Assembly: GCF_023856365.1 (NCBI RefSeq)
Contig: NC_064548.1
Span: 24,042,461 to 24,106,460 of the forward strand
DNA: 64,000 nucleotides
Reading direction: 5' to 3'
Origin: Brienomyrus brachyistius
Taxonomy: Eukaryota > Chordata > Actinopteri > Osteoglossiformes > Mormyridae
Shown here: piece after piece, positions 63,750-64,000 of the stretch
How positions within the stretch are numbered: position 1 is the stretch's first letter
How the letters are laid out: each line of letters starts with the position of its first letter
Notes under the pieces: model-generated
The model's database searches: none
Told to the model about the DNA's origin: nothing
The model's input: the letters and a program-made list of their open reading frames with translations, nothing else
Program-made: the position numbers and the translations under genes

Positions 63750-63953
63750 ATGACATTTTGCATTTCAAGAATTTCCTCCTGGGATCATTAAAGTGTACTT
63801 TAAAGTGTATTTATCACTAATCATGAAACTGCTGCCTTAGCCAGTCATTAAGGTTACGTTGTGTGATTAGCGTGTTTCACAAAACGAATGCACACGCGCG
63901 TTACCATTCTGCGGAGAGAGCACCCGGGATAATCCATAATCTCTTATCCAAAA

Positions 63954-64000
63954 TCAATTTTGATCAACACTTTTTTGCAGATTATAAAGGTGATTCGCTG
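63954..64000. repeat. direct repeat, right copy, truncated by window edge
   Basis: Matches 63,381-63,433 (gcagattataaaggtgattc). The total repeat length is unknown. Confidence 0.85.

Noticed and set aside
1..64000. Endogenous retrovirus or other viral insertion
   Set aside because: No long terminal repeats, primer-binding sites, or gag/pol/env-like frames were recognised.

Overview
The window is nuclear DNA of a ray-finned fish, most likely a teleost. Its genes are split into short exons with GT..AG junctions. It is crowded with Tc1/mariner transposons, hAT-type MITEs, tRNA-derived SINEs, LINE remnants and minisatellites. I cannot fix the species from sequence alone.

Three protein-coding genes can be read, all on the minus strand and in the order ermn (33.3 kb), cytip (42.4-46.4 kb), acvr1c (54.4-58.5 kb and beyond). 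This is the same gene neighbourhood known from human 2q24.1 (ERMN-CYTIP-ACVR1C), so the assignments support each other. cytip looks complete: 8 coding exons add up to exactly 1,008 nt, giving a 335-residue PDZ/coiled-coil scaffold. acvr1c (ALK7, an activin/nodal/GDF type I receptor kinase) is represented by its last seven coding exons, covering the membrane segment, GS box and whole kinase. The signal-peptide and ligand-binding exons are not visible before the window ends, so they probably lie beyond 64,000. For ermn only the last exon, with the ERM-type actin-binding C terminus, can be supported. These genes do not form an operon or a pathway. They are neighbours by ancestry: a cytoskeletal linker, a cytohesin scaffold and a TGF-beta-family receptor.

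An intact tRNA-Gly(GCC) gene lies on the plus strand at 63,679-63,749, antisense within what is probably an early acvr1c intron.

Layout: 1-32 kb is a gene desert with eight clear tandem-repeat arrays (unit sizes 13 to 50 bp), several MITEs, eleven G/C homopolymers of 13 or more bases, and AT-rich stretches that may be conserved regulatory elements. 32-42 kb holds the ermn 3' exon, SINEs, a degenerate Tc1 element and a 31-bp minisatellite. 42-46 kb is cytip. 46-54 kb is intergenic with Tc1, LINE, SINE and hAT pieces. 54-58.5 kb is the acvr1c kinase region, with a Tc1 copy inserted 39 bp from a splice acceptor. 58.5-64 kb is repeat-rich probable acvr1c intron with the tRNA gene.

I found no clear new biological system. 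The most interesting observations are structural: the near-acceptor Tc1 insertion, two Tc1 copies sharing the same inactivating stops, minisatellites open in several reading frames, a MITE inserted in a minisatellite unit, and a direct repeat flanking the tRNA gene.
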